Shown: positions 7,484 through 16,821, counted from the stretch's first letter. The stretch: 64,000 bases of DNA from Mucilaginibacter roseus (GCF_021215455.1 NZ_JAJPWV010000002.1:248001-312000), one strand, 5' to 3'. Translations and numbers: made by a program. Notes: generated by a model from the letters alone, not told the origin.

Positions 7484-8645
7484 GTGATGCTATGTTTTGG
7501 TGAAGTAATTGTTTAATCCGGTCATGCTCTTCCGGTGTATTTACGTTGGTAAGCGCGTCCGGGTTGGCTGGTGGTATCAGCGAAGTATCGCTGTTAATTA
7601 GCACTTTGCGCGCGCAGCTATAGCCCTGCGCCAAAAACGCCAGCAATTGCGGATAGCTTTTAGGCTCCCAAATAGTAATTAGCGGCTCGGGCAAGCCATC
7701 AAACCCACTGGTGTAAGCCGTGGCTATAGCGGCAGGATTGCGCAAAGCGACTAAGTGCTGTATGGTTGTTTCATCCAGTAAAGGCAGATCGGTCGCTACT
7801 ACCAGCCAGGCACTGTCAGGGTCACGGCGAAAAGCCGAAAGGATTGCCCCGTACGGCCCCAGATCGATAAAGGTATCCGGTAAAACAGCATAACCCGTTT
7901 CTACCTGATCCTGCTGTTCTGCACGGCAGGATATAAATACCTCGTTGCAAAACCCACGCAGCATATCGGCAATGTGATAGCGCTGCTCCTTACTGTGCCA
8001 TTTTACGGCGGTTTTATCAAAGCCCATGCGCTGGCTTTTGCCACCGGCAAGTACCAGGCCGTTAAGCTTAGGCTGGTTTTGTATGAGTTTACCTTTAAAA
8101 AAAGTAATTACCCCTTGCAGATCATCCACTTTAAGCATGGGTATATCGCGCCAATTTAGTACGGCATCCTGCACAAAATCAAAAACCTCGTTGGTATTAT
8201 CGCTTACCAATATCAGTTCAACATTGGTTAATTGCGAAACACGCTTTTGCAGAGATGCCTTCTTATTTTCGTCCAGTATCACCACCTGTGCCTTGGCCTG
8301 CTGATGGTTGCCGTTAACCAACACCAAATCAACCTGCGAAAAGTGCTGCCTTAATTGAAACGGCGTTAGCGGCGCGGCATAACTTAACTGCGAATATTGA
8401 AGTTGGTCGGTATATTCCAACACCGCTCCAGCGCCTAAGCGACCCGGAGCGTGAGTTATATCATCGGCATGTGTGGTATCGGCGTAAGCGCCTTTATAAT
8501 CGGGAGCCAAAGCTTTGATCACGTCATCGGCCAATCGCTTAATTACGGTGCACGGTGTGCCCAAAACGGCCCACTCGTTACGCCCGAAATTACCGAACGA
8601 CGGCCTCGCCAGTTTGGTATGTTTATTATGCCCGTTTAAAGTCAT
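7476..8645 (-). CDS. mobA: Molybdenum cofactor guanylyltransferase-like fusion protein
   Basis: A 389-residue two-part protein. Residues about 192-380 form a MobA nucleotidyltransferase: the signature LVLAGGKSQRMGFDKT binds GTP, and VATDLPLL is the metal-binding region. The N-terminal half (about 1-185) has no P-loop; it starts around GNFGRNEWAVLGTPC and contains a VDLVLVNGNH strand, recalling MobB-like or other accessory domains, but I cannot name it. I start at the ATG at 8645, which overlaps moaC by 20 nt; the TTG at 8669 is less likely. Expected role: conversion of Moco to the guanine dinucleotide form. Confidence 0.82.
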   Translation of the reverse strand: MTLNGHNKHTKLARPSFGNFGRNEWAVLGTPCTVIKRLADDVIKALAPDYKGAYADTTHADDITHAPGRLGAGAVLEYTDQLQYSQLSYAAPLTPFQLRQHFSQVDLVLVNGNHQQAKAQVVILDENKKASLQKRVSQLTNVELILVSDNTNEVFDFVQDAVLNWRDIPMLKVDDLQGVITFFKGKLIQNQPKLNGLVLAGGKSQRMGFDKTAVKWHSKEQRYHIADMLRGFCNEVFISCRAEQQDQVETGYAVLPDTFIDLGPYGAILSAFRRDPDSAWLVVATDLPLLDETTIQHLVALRNPAAIATAYTSGFDGLPEPLITIWEPKSYPQLLAFLAQGYSCARKVLINSDTSLIPPANPDALTNVNTPEEHDRIKQLLHQNIASHD

Positions 8646-9099
8646 TCTTCCCTCCTGTTTTTTCAACAAGCCGTGTTTCTTTTATCACGATGCTATGGCT
8701 CATGGCCTTGCACATATCATAAATGGTTAGCGCCGCTATGGATGCACCTACCAATGCCTCCATCTCTACCCCGGTACGCGCGGTTATGGCAGCGGTACAC
8801 TCCACCACCACCTCGCGCTCCGCGTTAAAGCTAATGGTTACCGAGCAGTTATCTAAACCCAATGGATGGCAAAGCGGTATCAGCTCGCCGGTTTTTTTGG
8901 CGGCCATTATACCGGCAATAATAGCGGTTTGAAATACCGGCCCTTTTTTGGAGCGCAGTTCATCGCCCTCCAGTAAAGTTAAAACTTCATCGGGCAATAA
9001 AACAATACTTTGCGCTACGGCTTTGCGGGCGGTTACCTGTTTGGTGCCCACATCAACCATAGCGGGGTTTCCCTTGCTGTCAATATGCGTCAAGTCCAT
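8626..9099 (-). CDS. moaC: Cyclic pyranopterin monophosphate synthase MoaC
   Basis: A 157-residue protein that rearranges the MoaA product into cyclic pyranopterin monophosphate. Characteristic features are the N-terminal MVDVGTKQVTAR, the active-site stretch LIPLCHPLGLDNC (about 74-86), GVEMEALVGASIAALTIYDMCKAMSH and the Lys/Asp residues that follow. Length and motifs are standard. It lies 5 nt downstream of moeA and overlaps mobA by 20 nt, consistent with one polycistronic Moco transcript. Confidence 0.95.
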   Translation of the reverse strand: MDLTHIDSKGNPAMVDVGTKQVTARKAVAQSIVLLPDEVLTLLEGDELRSKKGPVFQTAIIAGIMAAKKTGELIPLCHPLGLDNCSVTISFNAEREVVVECTAAITARTGVEMEALVGASIAALTIYDMCKAMSHSIVIKETRLVEKTGGKNDFKRA

Positions 9100-9104
9100 A
9101 TTTA

Positions 9105-10307
9105 TTATAACGGATTGATGAGATGTACACGATAAACCTCGCCCTTTTTGAATACTGATTTCTCGGCGGGCAGCTCCATAAAGGCATTGGCATCGGCAAG
9201 GTTAGCAAAATCGCCGGAGCCATTGCCTACTATTGGTTCGGCTATTAATTTTGCCTGCTCATTTACTAACAGTTTAACCTGTAAAAAGTATTTTAGCTCA
9301 GGTTTAAATTCCAGGTCGTTATTTAGCATGGCGTAAACCGGCGCAGGTTGTTGCTGGCCCAAAGTGGCATACAGCCAGGGTATAAAATACCGGTGCAAAC
9401 ACATATACACCGCCACCGGGTTACCCGGAAAAGCGAATACCGGCACGCCATTGCCATGTTTACCAAACCAAAACGGTTTGCCCGGCCTTTGCGCTACTTT
9501 ATGGAACAGTTGCTCAACACCCAGTTCATTCAATACCTGCGGCAAAAAATCAAACTTACCTGCCGATACACCGCCTGCCAATATAATGGCATCATAATAC
9601 TGAAAGCACTGCGATAACTGGTTACGCATAACTTCCGGATCATCGGGCAGGTGTAATACCGATGCTTCGTAACCAAGCGTTTTAAGGATAGCCTGGGCGG
9701 TATAATTATTTGACCGCCGTATCTGGAAAGGCGTAGGGCGTTTATGTACCTCAATTACTTCATCACCTGTAGAAATAACCACAATGCGCGGCACCTTTTT
9801 TACCCGCACCTCGGCCTCGCCTACGGAGGCAATGAGGCTGAGCACTGCCGGGGTAATTAACTGACCGGGAACGGCCAGCACATCGCCCTGTGTTTTATCA
9901 GCACCCTTGAGGTGCAGACCCTGTCCTTTTTCAATTGTGGCCAGGTTGATGATCGCCTCACCCTCGCCAATGGTGATATCCTCGTAGCGTATCACCGTAT
10001 CAACTGATTCAGGTATGGCAGCCCCTGTCATGATCTCTATACACTCTTCATCACCATCCACCTCAACAGGTTCTACCCCGGCGGCCTGAACCGCTTTTAT
10101 TTTAAATATGCGGATGCCCCGTTCAAAGGCACTATATTTTATGGCGATACCATCAACCATCACCCGGTTATAGGGTGGCAGGTCACGGTCGGCACGGATG
10201 GTTTCCGCCAGTACACGGCCTGCCGAAGTATCAAATAGGGTGATCTCGGCACCGAGGTCGCTCTTGTTATCCAATATTATCTGTTCAGCTTGTTCAACTG
10301 TTATCAT
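9105..10307 (-). CDS. moeA: Molybdopterin molybdotransferase MoeA
   Basis: A 400-residue enzyme that inserts molybdate into adenylated molybdopterin. The four-domain organisation is visible: RDLPPYNRVMVDGIAI near residue 41, MTGAAIPESVDTVIRYED near 92, the MPT-binding domain with VVISTGDEV (about 175) and ILAGGVSAGKFDF (about 240), then RPGKPFWFG and VFAFPGNPVAVYMC. The C-terminal domain IV follows. It sits 9 nt downstream of moaA and 5 nt upstream of moaC. Confidence 0.95.
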   Translation of the reverse strand: MITVEQAEQIILDNKSDLGAEITLFDTSAGRVLAETIRADRDLPPYNRVMVDGIAIKYSAFERGIRIFKIKAVQAAGVEPVEVDGDEECIEIMTGAAIPESVDTVIRYEDITIGEGEAIINLATIEKGQGLHLKGADKTQGDVLAVPGQLITPAVLSLIASVGEAEVRVKKVPRIVVISTGDEVIEVHKRPTPFQIRRSNNYTAQAILKTLGYEASVLHLPDDPEVMRNQLSQCFQYYDAIILAGGVSAGKFDFLPQVLNELGVEQLFHKVAQRPGKPFWFGKHGNGVPVFAFPGNPVAVYMCLHRYFIPWLYATLGQQQPAPVYAMLNNDLEFKPELKYFLQVKLLVNEQAKLIAEPIVGNGSGDFANLADANAFMELPAEKSVFKKGEVYRVHLINPL

Positions 10308-10316
10308 AGTAAAATT

Positions 10317-11306
10317 TTATCCGCCAATGGCTGCCATTGATTGGTGAATGCTCGCGGCTGACTTTGCCCGGCGCTCCGCCTCATGGCCATCAACAACGCG
10401 GTTGTTTAGCGCTTGTAATAATACCTGTTTTATTTGTTCATCGCTATCGCCCATACGTAACTGATCGCGCACGTTAAGTACGCCATCATCATACAAACAG
10501 GTTTTTAATATACCTGTCGGCGTTATCCTGATGCGGTTACAAGTACCGCAAAACGTGCGCGAGTAAGCGGCTATTACGCCTACGTTACCTTTATGGCCGG
10601 GTATGTTATAATTATATGATGTTGAAAACGGTTCGTCCGCCGCTTTTTTGAGTTGCGGATGGCGTTGCCTGATCTCATCCATAATACGCACATAATCCCA
10701 CGCTATGCCGCTAAATTGGTGTCCGTCCCCGTTAAAAGGCATTTCCTCAATAAAACGAACGCTTACGGGCAGCTCACGGGTTAGCTCAACCAGAGGTAAT
10801 ATATCCTGCGTGTTTTTGCCTTGCATTACCACGGTGTTAATTTTTACGTCGATACCGTGTTTCAGCAATTCCTGCAGCGTGTGCATTACCGCCGCGAATT
10901 CATCCCGGCGGGTAATAGCGAAGAAACGTGCCGCATCCAGCGTATCTAAACTCAAATTTACCGAACGAATACCCAGGCGTTTTAACTCGCATACATAAGG
11001 CGCCGTAAGCACGCCGTTTGTGGTAATGGTTAGTTCATCAAGCCCATTTAGCGCGGATAGCGATGATAATAACTCCATCAAATCCCGTCTTACAAACGGC
11101 TCGCCGCCGGTTATACGAATCTTATTTACGCCCATACCCACCAGCATGCTGCTGATGCGGAGCAACTCCTCGTAACTAAGCAGTTCGGTACGTGAAAGCC
11201 AGTTGAGGCCCTCCTCGGGCATACAGTAAAAACAGCGCAGGTTGCACCTGTCTGTCACCGCAAGGCGCAGGTAATTTATTGGCCGACCATGGTTATCTAT
11301 TAGCAA
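10317..11306 (-). CDS. moaA: GTP 3',8-cyclase MoaA (radical SAM)
   Basis: A 329-residue enzyme catalysing the first Moco step. The radical SAM cluster ligands are C21, C25 and C28 (CNLRCFYC); the second cluster uses C253, C256 and C270 (FCGTC...KTC); and the protein ends in the conserved Gly-Gly tail. No ATG exists in the right place: the first plausible start is TTG at 11306, and an in-frame ATT four codons... further upstream would give a MKQTPL-type N terminus. Weak initiation may limit Moco output. It is the first gene of the minus-strand Moco operon. Confidence 0.93.
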   Translation of the reverse strand: MLIDNHGRPINYLRLAVTDRCNLRCFYCMPEEGLNWLSRTELLSYEELLRISSMLVGMGVNKIRITGGEPFVRRDLMELLSSLSALNGLDELTITTNGVLTAPYVCELKRLGIRSVNLSLDTLDAARFFAITRRDEFAAVMHTLQELLKHGIDVKINTVVMQGKNTQDILPLVELTRELPVSVRFIEEMPFNGDGHQFSGIAWDYVRIMDEIRQRHPQLKKAADEPFSTSYNYNIPGHKGNVGVIAAYSRTFCGTCNRIRITPTGILKTCLYDDGVLNVRDQLRMGDSDEQIKQVLLQALNNRVVDGHEAERRAKSAASIHQSMAAIGG

Positions 11307-11355
11307 AGGCGTTTGTTTAATTTGTAAAAGTAACGATTTAACAGGGGCTATGATA

Positions 11356-11390
11356 CAAAAAAGTCCCGCCGGTTGCGCGGCAGGACTTTA
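11356..11390 (-). terminator. Intrinsic terminator after galM
   Basis: A GC-rich hairpin (arms AAGTCC-GCCG and CGGC-GGACTT) followed on the minus strand by six T. It separates the carbohydrate operon from moaA. Confidence 0.75.
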
Positions 11391-11408
11391 ACTATAATAA
11401 GCCAGTGC

Positions 11409-12590
11409 TTATTTTTTTACGGTAAACTTATAGATGGTGTGTGTTTTATAAGTTTCGCCAGGTTTTAATACCGTTGTAGGGAACGATGGCTGATTAGGCG
11501 AATCAGGGTAATGTTGTGTTTCCAGCGCGAACGAGGCGCGGAAATCATCCATCTTGCCATACTTCATCTCGTTTTTTGACTGCATAAAGTTACCGCTGTA
11601 AAACTGCAGGCCCGGCTCCTCGGTATAAATATCCATAGTGATGCCGCTCTTATCGCCGGTTATAGAGGCGATTGACTTATTGATATCATGCTTGTTCAGC
11701 ACAAAATTATGATCGTAACCTTTGCCGTTCTTCAATTGCTCGTTGGCATTGGTATCAATACGCGCACCAATTTCGGTAGGATTTGTAAAGTCGAACGGTG
11801 TACCGGCAACCTTATCAATACGGCCAAACGGAATTAAACCTGCATCAACCGGAATGTAAGTATCGGCATCAACCTGTAAAACATGTTTCAGTATATCGCC
11901 GCTGCTGCAACCATTCAGGTTAAAAAAGCCGTGGCTGGTAAGGTTACAAACCGTGGTTTTATCGGTAGTAGCTTCGTACTTAATATCTAAACTATTATCA
12001 TCAGTAAAATGATAGGTAACTTTCACATTCAGGTTGCCGGGAAAGCTCTCTTCACCATCTTTTGACAGGTAGGTAAGCACCAGGGTTGATGAATCAGGCT
12101 GTGTGCCATCCCATACCACATACTGAAAACCTTTTTTACCGCCGTGCAGCGTGTTAGCGCCGTTGTTGGTAAACAGGCTGTACTCCTTGCCTTCCAGCTT
12201 AAATTTGCCTTTGGCAATACGGTTGCCATAACGGCCTATAAGCGCGCCGTAATAAGGCTCGGTTGATTTTACAAAACCTTCGGCACTGCCGGGGCCAACA
12301 ATAACGTCGGTAAGTTTGCCATCTTTATCAGGCACCTGCAAGCTCACTAAACGGCCACCATAGTTGGTGATACCCACCTGCGCGCCGCTCTTGTTTTTAA
12401 GTGTAAATAGCTGAACTTTTTTACCATCAATGGTTGTATCAAACGCGGCGGCTTGCGGCGCCGCTGCGGCGGTAGTACTGTCGGTCATAGTCTCGGTTGA
12501 GTTTTTGTTTCCCTGCTGATTACAGGCGGACAAATATATTGCACAAACCGGTAAAGCCATCGCGATTGAACGCAGAAATTGTTTTTTCAT
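11409..12590 (-). CDS. galM: Aldose 1-epimerase, lipoprotein
   Basis: A 393-residue mutarotase interconverting alpha and beta anomers of sugars such as galactose. The N terminus is a lipoprotein signal with lipobox LSAC (Cys about 23), so the enzyme is predicted to be periplasmic or membrane anchored, common in Bacteroidota. Family motifs include ITNYGGRLVSL, the NRIAKGKF loop, the His pair region NTLHGGKKGF and the later LTSHGFFNLNG. It is the last gene of a three-gene run with GH43 and GH5-like enzymes and is followed by a strong terminator. Confidence 0.92.
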   Translation of the reverse strand: MKKQFLRSIAMALPVCAIYLSACNQQGNKNSTETMTDSTTAAAAPQAAAFDTTIDGKKVQLFTLKNKSGAQVGITNYGGRLVSLQVPDKDGKLTDVIVGPGSAEGFVKSTEPYYGALIGRYGNRIAKGKFKLEGKEYSLFTNNGANTLHGGKKGFQYVVWDGTQPDSSTLVLTYLSKDGEESFPGNLNVKVTYHFTDDNSLDIKYEATTDKTTVCNLTSHGFFNLNGCSSGDILKHVLQVDADTYIPVDAGLIPFGRIDKVAGTPFDFTNPTEIGARIDTNANEQLKNGKGYDHNFVLNKHDINKSIASITGDKSGITMDIYTEEPGLQFYSGNFMQSKNEMKYGKMDDFRASFALETQHYPDSPNQPSFPTTVLKPGETYKTHTIYKFTVKK

Positions 12591-12607
12591 ATCGGGTTAA
12601 TTGGTTT

Positions 12608-13696
12608 TTATTTTCCGTTGAGTTTCTTAATCAGGTCAACTTCCGCCTGCTTGTAAGGCTTGCCGTCTTTTCTGAATACATCGTGAAACCATAAAGGTGG
12701 CTCACTGCCGTCAGGTATAACCTTTTCCCACGAGAAGATGGTATTGGTTTTGCCTGACACAAAACCCCAGTTTATGGCGGCTACGTTTTGCTCTTTAAGC
12801 ATAGGCATAACCGTTTCAAAGGTACTGTTGCGTGTACGTGCCATATACTCCGTACATATCAGCGGGCGGGCGTTAAACTTTAACACTTTAACCATAAACT
12901 CATGGTTCTCCAGCGGGTTGTAGTTGTGATAGGTGATCACATCTGAATTATTTGCCTGAAACGCGTTCAGATCATACAACTCCCACTTCCACATACCGGC
13001 GCTTACGGGCTGCGATGGGTTTACCGCCCTCGCCCATTTAAACACCTCAACCAATAGCTCCATTGAGGCATTGCCTTTATCCTTATTACCAGGCTCGTTG
13101 TACAAGTCCCAAAGCAGGATGCGTTTATCGTTCTTAAATGTGGTGAGTATATCGGTAACATATTTTTTCAGGTAAGCGAAATCTTCCGGTTTCTTTACAA
13201 TAAAGCCCGGATCCTGCAACCATCCCGAATTATGCACGCCAACCTTTGGCTCCGGCTGTTTGCCCGGTTTGGCACCCGTGTTCCAGCAATCATCAAAAAA
13301 CACAAACATAATTTTGATGTGATGCTTATCAGCTACGGTTAAAAACTGGTCGATACGCTTTTTAAAGCCGGACGCATCGGCCTTCCATGCCTGGCTATGT
13401 AAAAATACGCGCATCAGGTTAAAGCCTATACCCTCTGCCCAACCAAATTCCTTATCAATAGCGGCGGCGTCAAACGTATCGGCCTGCCACATTTCCATTT
13501 GATTGATGGCATAGGCTGGGATATAGTTGGCACCACTCATCCAAGGGTATTGGGCATACCAAGAGTTAGCTTTTTCCATTGTCCACCGGCCGGGGATAAC
13601 CTGGGGTGTATACGCAGGTTTCTTAGCGGCATCCTGCGCATTAGCTACTGTGGCAACACATAGCATTGCCGCGGCTAAAATACTTTTGATCTTCAT
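12608..13696 (-). CDS. Glycoside hydrolase family 5-like (cellulase superfamily), secreted
   Basis: A 362-residue TIM-barrel hydrolase with a signal peptide ending ANAQ (about residue 21). The acid/base is E201 in WDLYNEPGNK and the nucleophile is E283 in LICTEYMAR, the clan GH-A pattern. Similar Bacteroidota proteins are often named 1,4-beta-xylanase, but the substrate cannot be read from sequence. It lies 17 nt upstream of galM and 22 nt downstream of the GH43 gene, so a combined attack on an arabinose-, xylose- or galactose-containing polymer is likely. Confidence 0.85.
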   Translation of the reverse strand: MKIKSILAAAMLCVATVANAQDAAKKPAYTPQVIPGRWTMEKANSWYAQYPWMSGANYIPAYAINQMEMWQADTFDAAAIDKEFGWAEGIGFNLMRVFLHSQAWKADASGFKKRIDQFLTVADKHHIKIMFVFFDDCWNTGAKPGKQPEPKVGVHNSGWLQDPGFIVKKPEDFAYLKKYVTDILTTFKNDKRILLWDLYNEPGNKDKGNASMELLVEVFKWARAVNPSQPVSAGMWKWELYDLNAFQANNSDVITYHNYNPLENHEFMVKVLKFNARPLICTEYMARTRNSTFETVMPMLKEQNVAAINWGFVSGKTNTIFSWEKVIPDGSEPPLWFHDVFRKDGKPYKQAEVDLIKKLNGK

Positions 13697-13718
13697 TTAT
13701 AAGTAGTTTAATTGGTTT

Positions 13719-14750
13719 TTATTTAATTCCGGATGGTTTGGCCAAGGGCTTATCGGTAGTCAGCGGAACGCCAAAGTTTGGTGAGCCATCCTTGTTCCAG
13801 GTGAACTTTTGCGCACGCGGCGAGCGTTTGTTGCCGCAGCCATCACCTGGATTGGAGTTGGCGTGATACAAGATCCAATCCTCTTTGCCATCCGGCGATT
13901 TAAAGAAGGAGTTGTGCCCCGGCGCATAAACACCCGTTTCGGGCGATTGCTTAAATACCGGCTCAGGCGATTTCGTCCACGATTTTGGATCGAGCAAATT
14001 GGCATTGGCTTTGGCACGAAGCATACCGAGCGCATAATTATCCGTCCAACAGGCGCTGGCGGAGTAGATCAGGAAGATATCCTTACCATGCATCAATATT
14101 TGCGGGCCTTCATTTACGTCGAGATGTTTACCGCCGGGCAGGTCGCCATCCTTTTCCCATGCAAAGGTTGGCGTGGCTATCATTACGCGCTCGCTGCTGA
14201 TAGTCCAGGGGTTGCTCATTTTGGCGATGTAAATATTCTGACTAACATTTACGTCTCCTTCCCAACCCGACCATATCATGTACAATTGCCCTTTGTTTTC
14301 AAATACCGAACCATCAATGGCCCATTTGCCCGTGGCATCCTTCACTTGCCCTTTAAAGGTCCACTCCCCTTGCATCGGATCGGCCGAAGCGTTCTCTACT
14401 ACGTACATGCGGTGGTGATCGTTATTACCATCATCAGCTGTAAAATACATGTACCATTTGCCGCGGATGAAATGCAGTTCAGGCGCCCATATTTCTTTAG
14501 AATACATAGTGCCGGGTGGCGGCGTCCATATCGTTTTTCTTTCGGCAGATTTAAGGTCGGTTATGTCCTTGGTTTTCCAGATGGCCAGATGATTGCCGGT
14601 AGTGTGGGTGTAATAATAATAACCGTCTTTATAAGTATTCCACGGATCAGGGCCACCCGGCAGCAGCGGGTTGGTAAATGTGGCTGTTTGCTGGGCAAAA
14701 CCCGCGTAAAAAGCAAGGCAAAGCCCTAAACATAAAAGCGCTTTCTTCAT
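13719..14750 (-). CDS. Glycoside hydrolase family 43 protein, secreted
   Basis: A 343-residue five-bladed beta-propeller hydrolase with a signal peptide (cleavage after AFAQ-like FAQ). The three catalytic acids are visible: the general base in LPGGPDPW (about residue 36), the pKa-modulating Asp in AIDGSVF (about 145) and the acid Glu in VNEGPQI (about 212). GH43 members are mostly arabinofuranosidases, arabinanases or xylosidases. It is the first gene of the GH43-GH5-galM operon, with a candidate -7 box just upstream. Confidence 0.9.
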   Translation of the reverse strand: MKKALLCLGLCLAFYAGFAQQTATFTNPLLPGGPDPWNTYKDGYYYYTHTTGNHLAIWKTKDITDLKSAERKTIWTPPPGTMYSKEIWAPELHFIRGKWYMYFTADDGNNDHHRMYVVENASADPMQGEWTFKGQVKDATGKWAIDGSVFENKGQLYMIWSGWEGDVNVSQNIYIAKMSNPWTISSERVMIATPTFAWEKDGDLPGGKHLDVNEGPQILMHGKDIFLIYSASACWTDNYALGMLRAKANANLLDPKSWTKSPEPVFKQSPETGVYAPGHNSFFKSPDGKEDWILYHANSNPGDGCGNKRSPRAQKFTWNKDGSPNFGVPLTTDKPLAKPSGIK

Positions 14751-14777
14751 TTGAATAATTTAATTGGTTGGTAAAGG

Positions 14778-14785
14778 CAAATATA
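14778..14785 (-). promoter_or_regulatory. Candidate -7 box of the GH43-GH5-galM operon
   Basis: TATATTTG on the minus strand, 28 nt before the GH43 ATG. A TTG lies only 11 nt upstream, which is too close, so an activator or a weak -33 may be used. Confidence 0.3.
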
Positions 14786-14828
14786 ATTTTCTGTACCAAT
14801 TAAAAAATGTATAAGCTACATTTATTTA

Positions 14829-15698
14829 TTAAAACCCGAATCCGCCGTCCTCAACCACGGCATTATGGCAAATATAAGTAGGGACAATACCTGTTGAATG
14901 AATGTTTGATTCAGCATCGCCGGGCAGCGTGTTGCCGGATAGCACCAGCACGGTATCCAGCCCAAACTTGTTGCCGCCCATAATATCGGTAAAAAGGGTA
15001 TCGCCTACCATTACAATATCTTTTTTGCTGATAGCGCGGCGTTCACGTATCATATCATAAGCAAACATAAACATTTGCGAATCAGGCTTACCAAAGCGAA
15101 TAAACTCCTTGCCTACTATGCTTTCCACCATATTGGCGATACCGCCGATCGCCACAGCAATATCGTTTGCAGTGAGCGGGTAAGCATAATCGGTATTAGC
15201 CACGATGGCTGGTATAGGGCGCTTACGAAGGATGTTAACTGCTTTATTAATATCCTCAAACCAGTTAAAACCCTCATCGTCCATAAAAACAAGAGCGTTA
15301 ACTTTATCAATATTGGTCGCAGTAACTTCAGATACCGGGAGTGTGTGCCGCCCATTGTTATCTATGTAATGCGCTGATTCCGGCGTACCTAAAAAAGCCA
15401 CTATACCATCCTTAACCTTAAGATCAAGGTATTCTTTAGTTAGCATCCCTGATGAAATGATGCGTTCCGGATCAATAACAGTTAAACCCTTTTTATGGTA
15501 CGATGCAGCCAGTTCGGCCGGACTGCGTGAGGCATCGTTGGTAACAATGTAATACTCTTTGCCCTGCTTTTCCAGGTATTCAAACGTACGTTCAATACCA
15601 GGTACCAGGCCCTCATAATTCTTTAAAACGCCGAAGGCATCAAAAAATATAATTTCGTAACGGTCAATAATGGATTTAAAGTTATCTATACGCTGCAT
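14829..15698 (-). CDS. HAD superfamily class IIA phosphatase (NagD-like)
   Basis: A 289-residue HAD hydrolase. Motif I is FFDAFGVL (Asp about 20), motif II is the TND stretch (VTNDASRSP, about 54), and motif III/IV is MVGDTLFTDIMGG (about 231). The large cap between motifs II and III is the class IIA type. The second motif I position is Phe instead of the usual Asp, as in a subgroup with DxWGV, so it may not be a simple phosphomonoesterase. Its ATG overlaps the stop of the next upstream gene by 1 nt, so the two are probably co-translated. Confidence 0.85.
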   Translation of the reverse strand: MQRIDNFKSIIDRYEIIFFDAFGVLKNYEGLVPGIERTFEYLEKQGKEYYIVTNDASRSPAELAASYHKKGLTVIDPERIISSGMLTKEYLDLKVKDGIVAFLGTPESAHYIDNNGRHTLPVSEVTATNIDKVNALVFMDDEGFNWFEDINKAVNILRKRPIPAIVANTDYAYPLTANDIAVAIGGIANMVESIVGKEFIRFGKPDSQMFMFAYDMIRERRAISKKDIVMVGDTLFTDIMGGNKFGLDTVLVLSGNTLPGDAESNIHSTGIVPTYICHNAVVEDGGFGF

Positions 15699-16735
15699 TA
15701 AGTAAGCTTTAAGGCATCAATTATCTTTTCGGCGTTGAAATCCCTGTCAACTGACGGAAGGTAAATATCAAACGCCTCGGCCTGTAACTTTTTGGCATAC
15801 TGCTCGTGGAAAAAGTACTTGCCATCCTTAATTACATAATTAAGAATAAAAAAGCGGTAAACCTCCTTTAAAAAGCGAATTTCATCGGCTTTTAGCGGAT
15901 TAACCTTATGATATTCCTGCAAAAAGAGGATAAAGCGGTCCTCCATCATGGTATCGATCACGTAGCTAAATACCGTCCGGTCGCCAATGGTTGATACCAC
16001 CCTGCTGAAAAAGTAAAAATCGAGTATGCGGTAGCTCATCCTGAACCAGTCATAATCCCAGCGCGAGTACAGCTCCAGGTCGGGCGTTACCGAGAAGTTG
16101 CCAATGTTCCAGTCAATAAACACCGGGATGATCTCGAACGAGTTAAGGTTATATTTTGATCGGTTTTTGAGGAACAGCTCACAGTGATATTTTATATAAT
16201 CGGCCTGCATACGACTGCCAAACTGTTTTTCGTTGTTGGCGATCTGCTCCAGCAAGATATTAATATCCGTACGCAGTGTTTTTGATGACTTAGGCAGTAC
16301 ATTCTTCACCCTTGAACAGGCCTTGTGGAATTTGCCGACCTGCTGGCCCAGTTTCATTATGTGTTCCTCTTCCAACTGGCGGGGCAGGCGCGTCATGATG
16401 CGGGTTGGGTTATAAAAAACCACCCATACATCATTTTTACCTTGTTTATAACGATAGGTGTAAACGCGGTTATTTTTTAGAAGTGATTTTGAAAGTAGTG
16501 TTTCAAACGGGTAAAGCAGGTTGTTTGACAGGGCATGGATCAGCCGGTGATCTTCCTTAAAATGCTCGTACTTGCCAAAGTAGGATAACTTAGCGATGAT
16601 AATATCATCATCATCAAACGTAATGCGGTAAACGTGATTGGTTGAAACCTTCGCGCTGATGTCTTCAATAGTTTTTATGGTTTTCGAAGCATCATATCCA
16701 TCCCACGCGGCCTTTATAATAACTGAATAGTCCAT
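15698..16735 (-). CDS. Phosphotransferase (aminoglycoside phosphotransferase/choline kinase-like fold)
   Basis: A 345-residue kinase-like protein. The C-terminal lobe has FIDWNIGNFSV (about 207-217), matching the catalytic HxDxxxxN region with His replaced by a Phe/Ile context, and then SRWDYDWFRMSYRILDF, equivalent to the metal-binding DW/D-F-x motif. The N-terminal lobe contains IIAKLSYF as a probable ATP-binding Lys. The substrate is unknown. It shares one base with the following HAD phosphatase gene, suggesting a kinase/phosphatase pair acting on the same sugar or alcohol phosphate; this is inference. Confidence 0.65.
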   Translation of the reverse strand: MDYSVIIKAAWDGYDASKTIKTIEDISAKVSTNHVYRITFDDDDIIIAKLSYFGKYEHFKEDHRLIHALSNNLLYPFETLLSKSLLKNNRVYTYRYKQGKNDVWVVFYNPTRIMTRLPRQLEEEHIMKLGQQVGKFHKACSRVKNVLPKSSKTLRTDINILLEQIANNEKQFGSRMQADYIKYHCELFLKNRSKYNLNSFEIIPVFIDWNIGNFSVTPDLELYSRWDYDWFRMSYRILDFYFFSRVVSTIGDRTVFSYVIDTMMEDRFILFLQEYHKVNPLKADEIRFLKEVYRFFILNYVIKDGKYFFHEQYAKKLQAEAFDIYLPSVDRDFNAEKIIDALKLT

Positions 16736-16821
16736 TTAGAATTTATAATCGCCGCAAAGATTGGGATTTATTTTGAGTTTTAGTTATTCCCTGCTATTCA
16801 CTATCGTAAAAGACGATTTAG

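Noticed and set aside
13809..14729. 306-codon open frame on the plus strand
   Set aside because: It lies wholly opposite the well-supported GH43 gene and its translation is basic and low in domain-like motifs; it is a GC-skew shadow frame.
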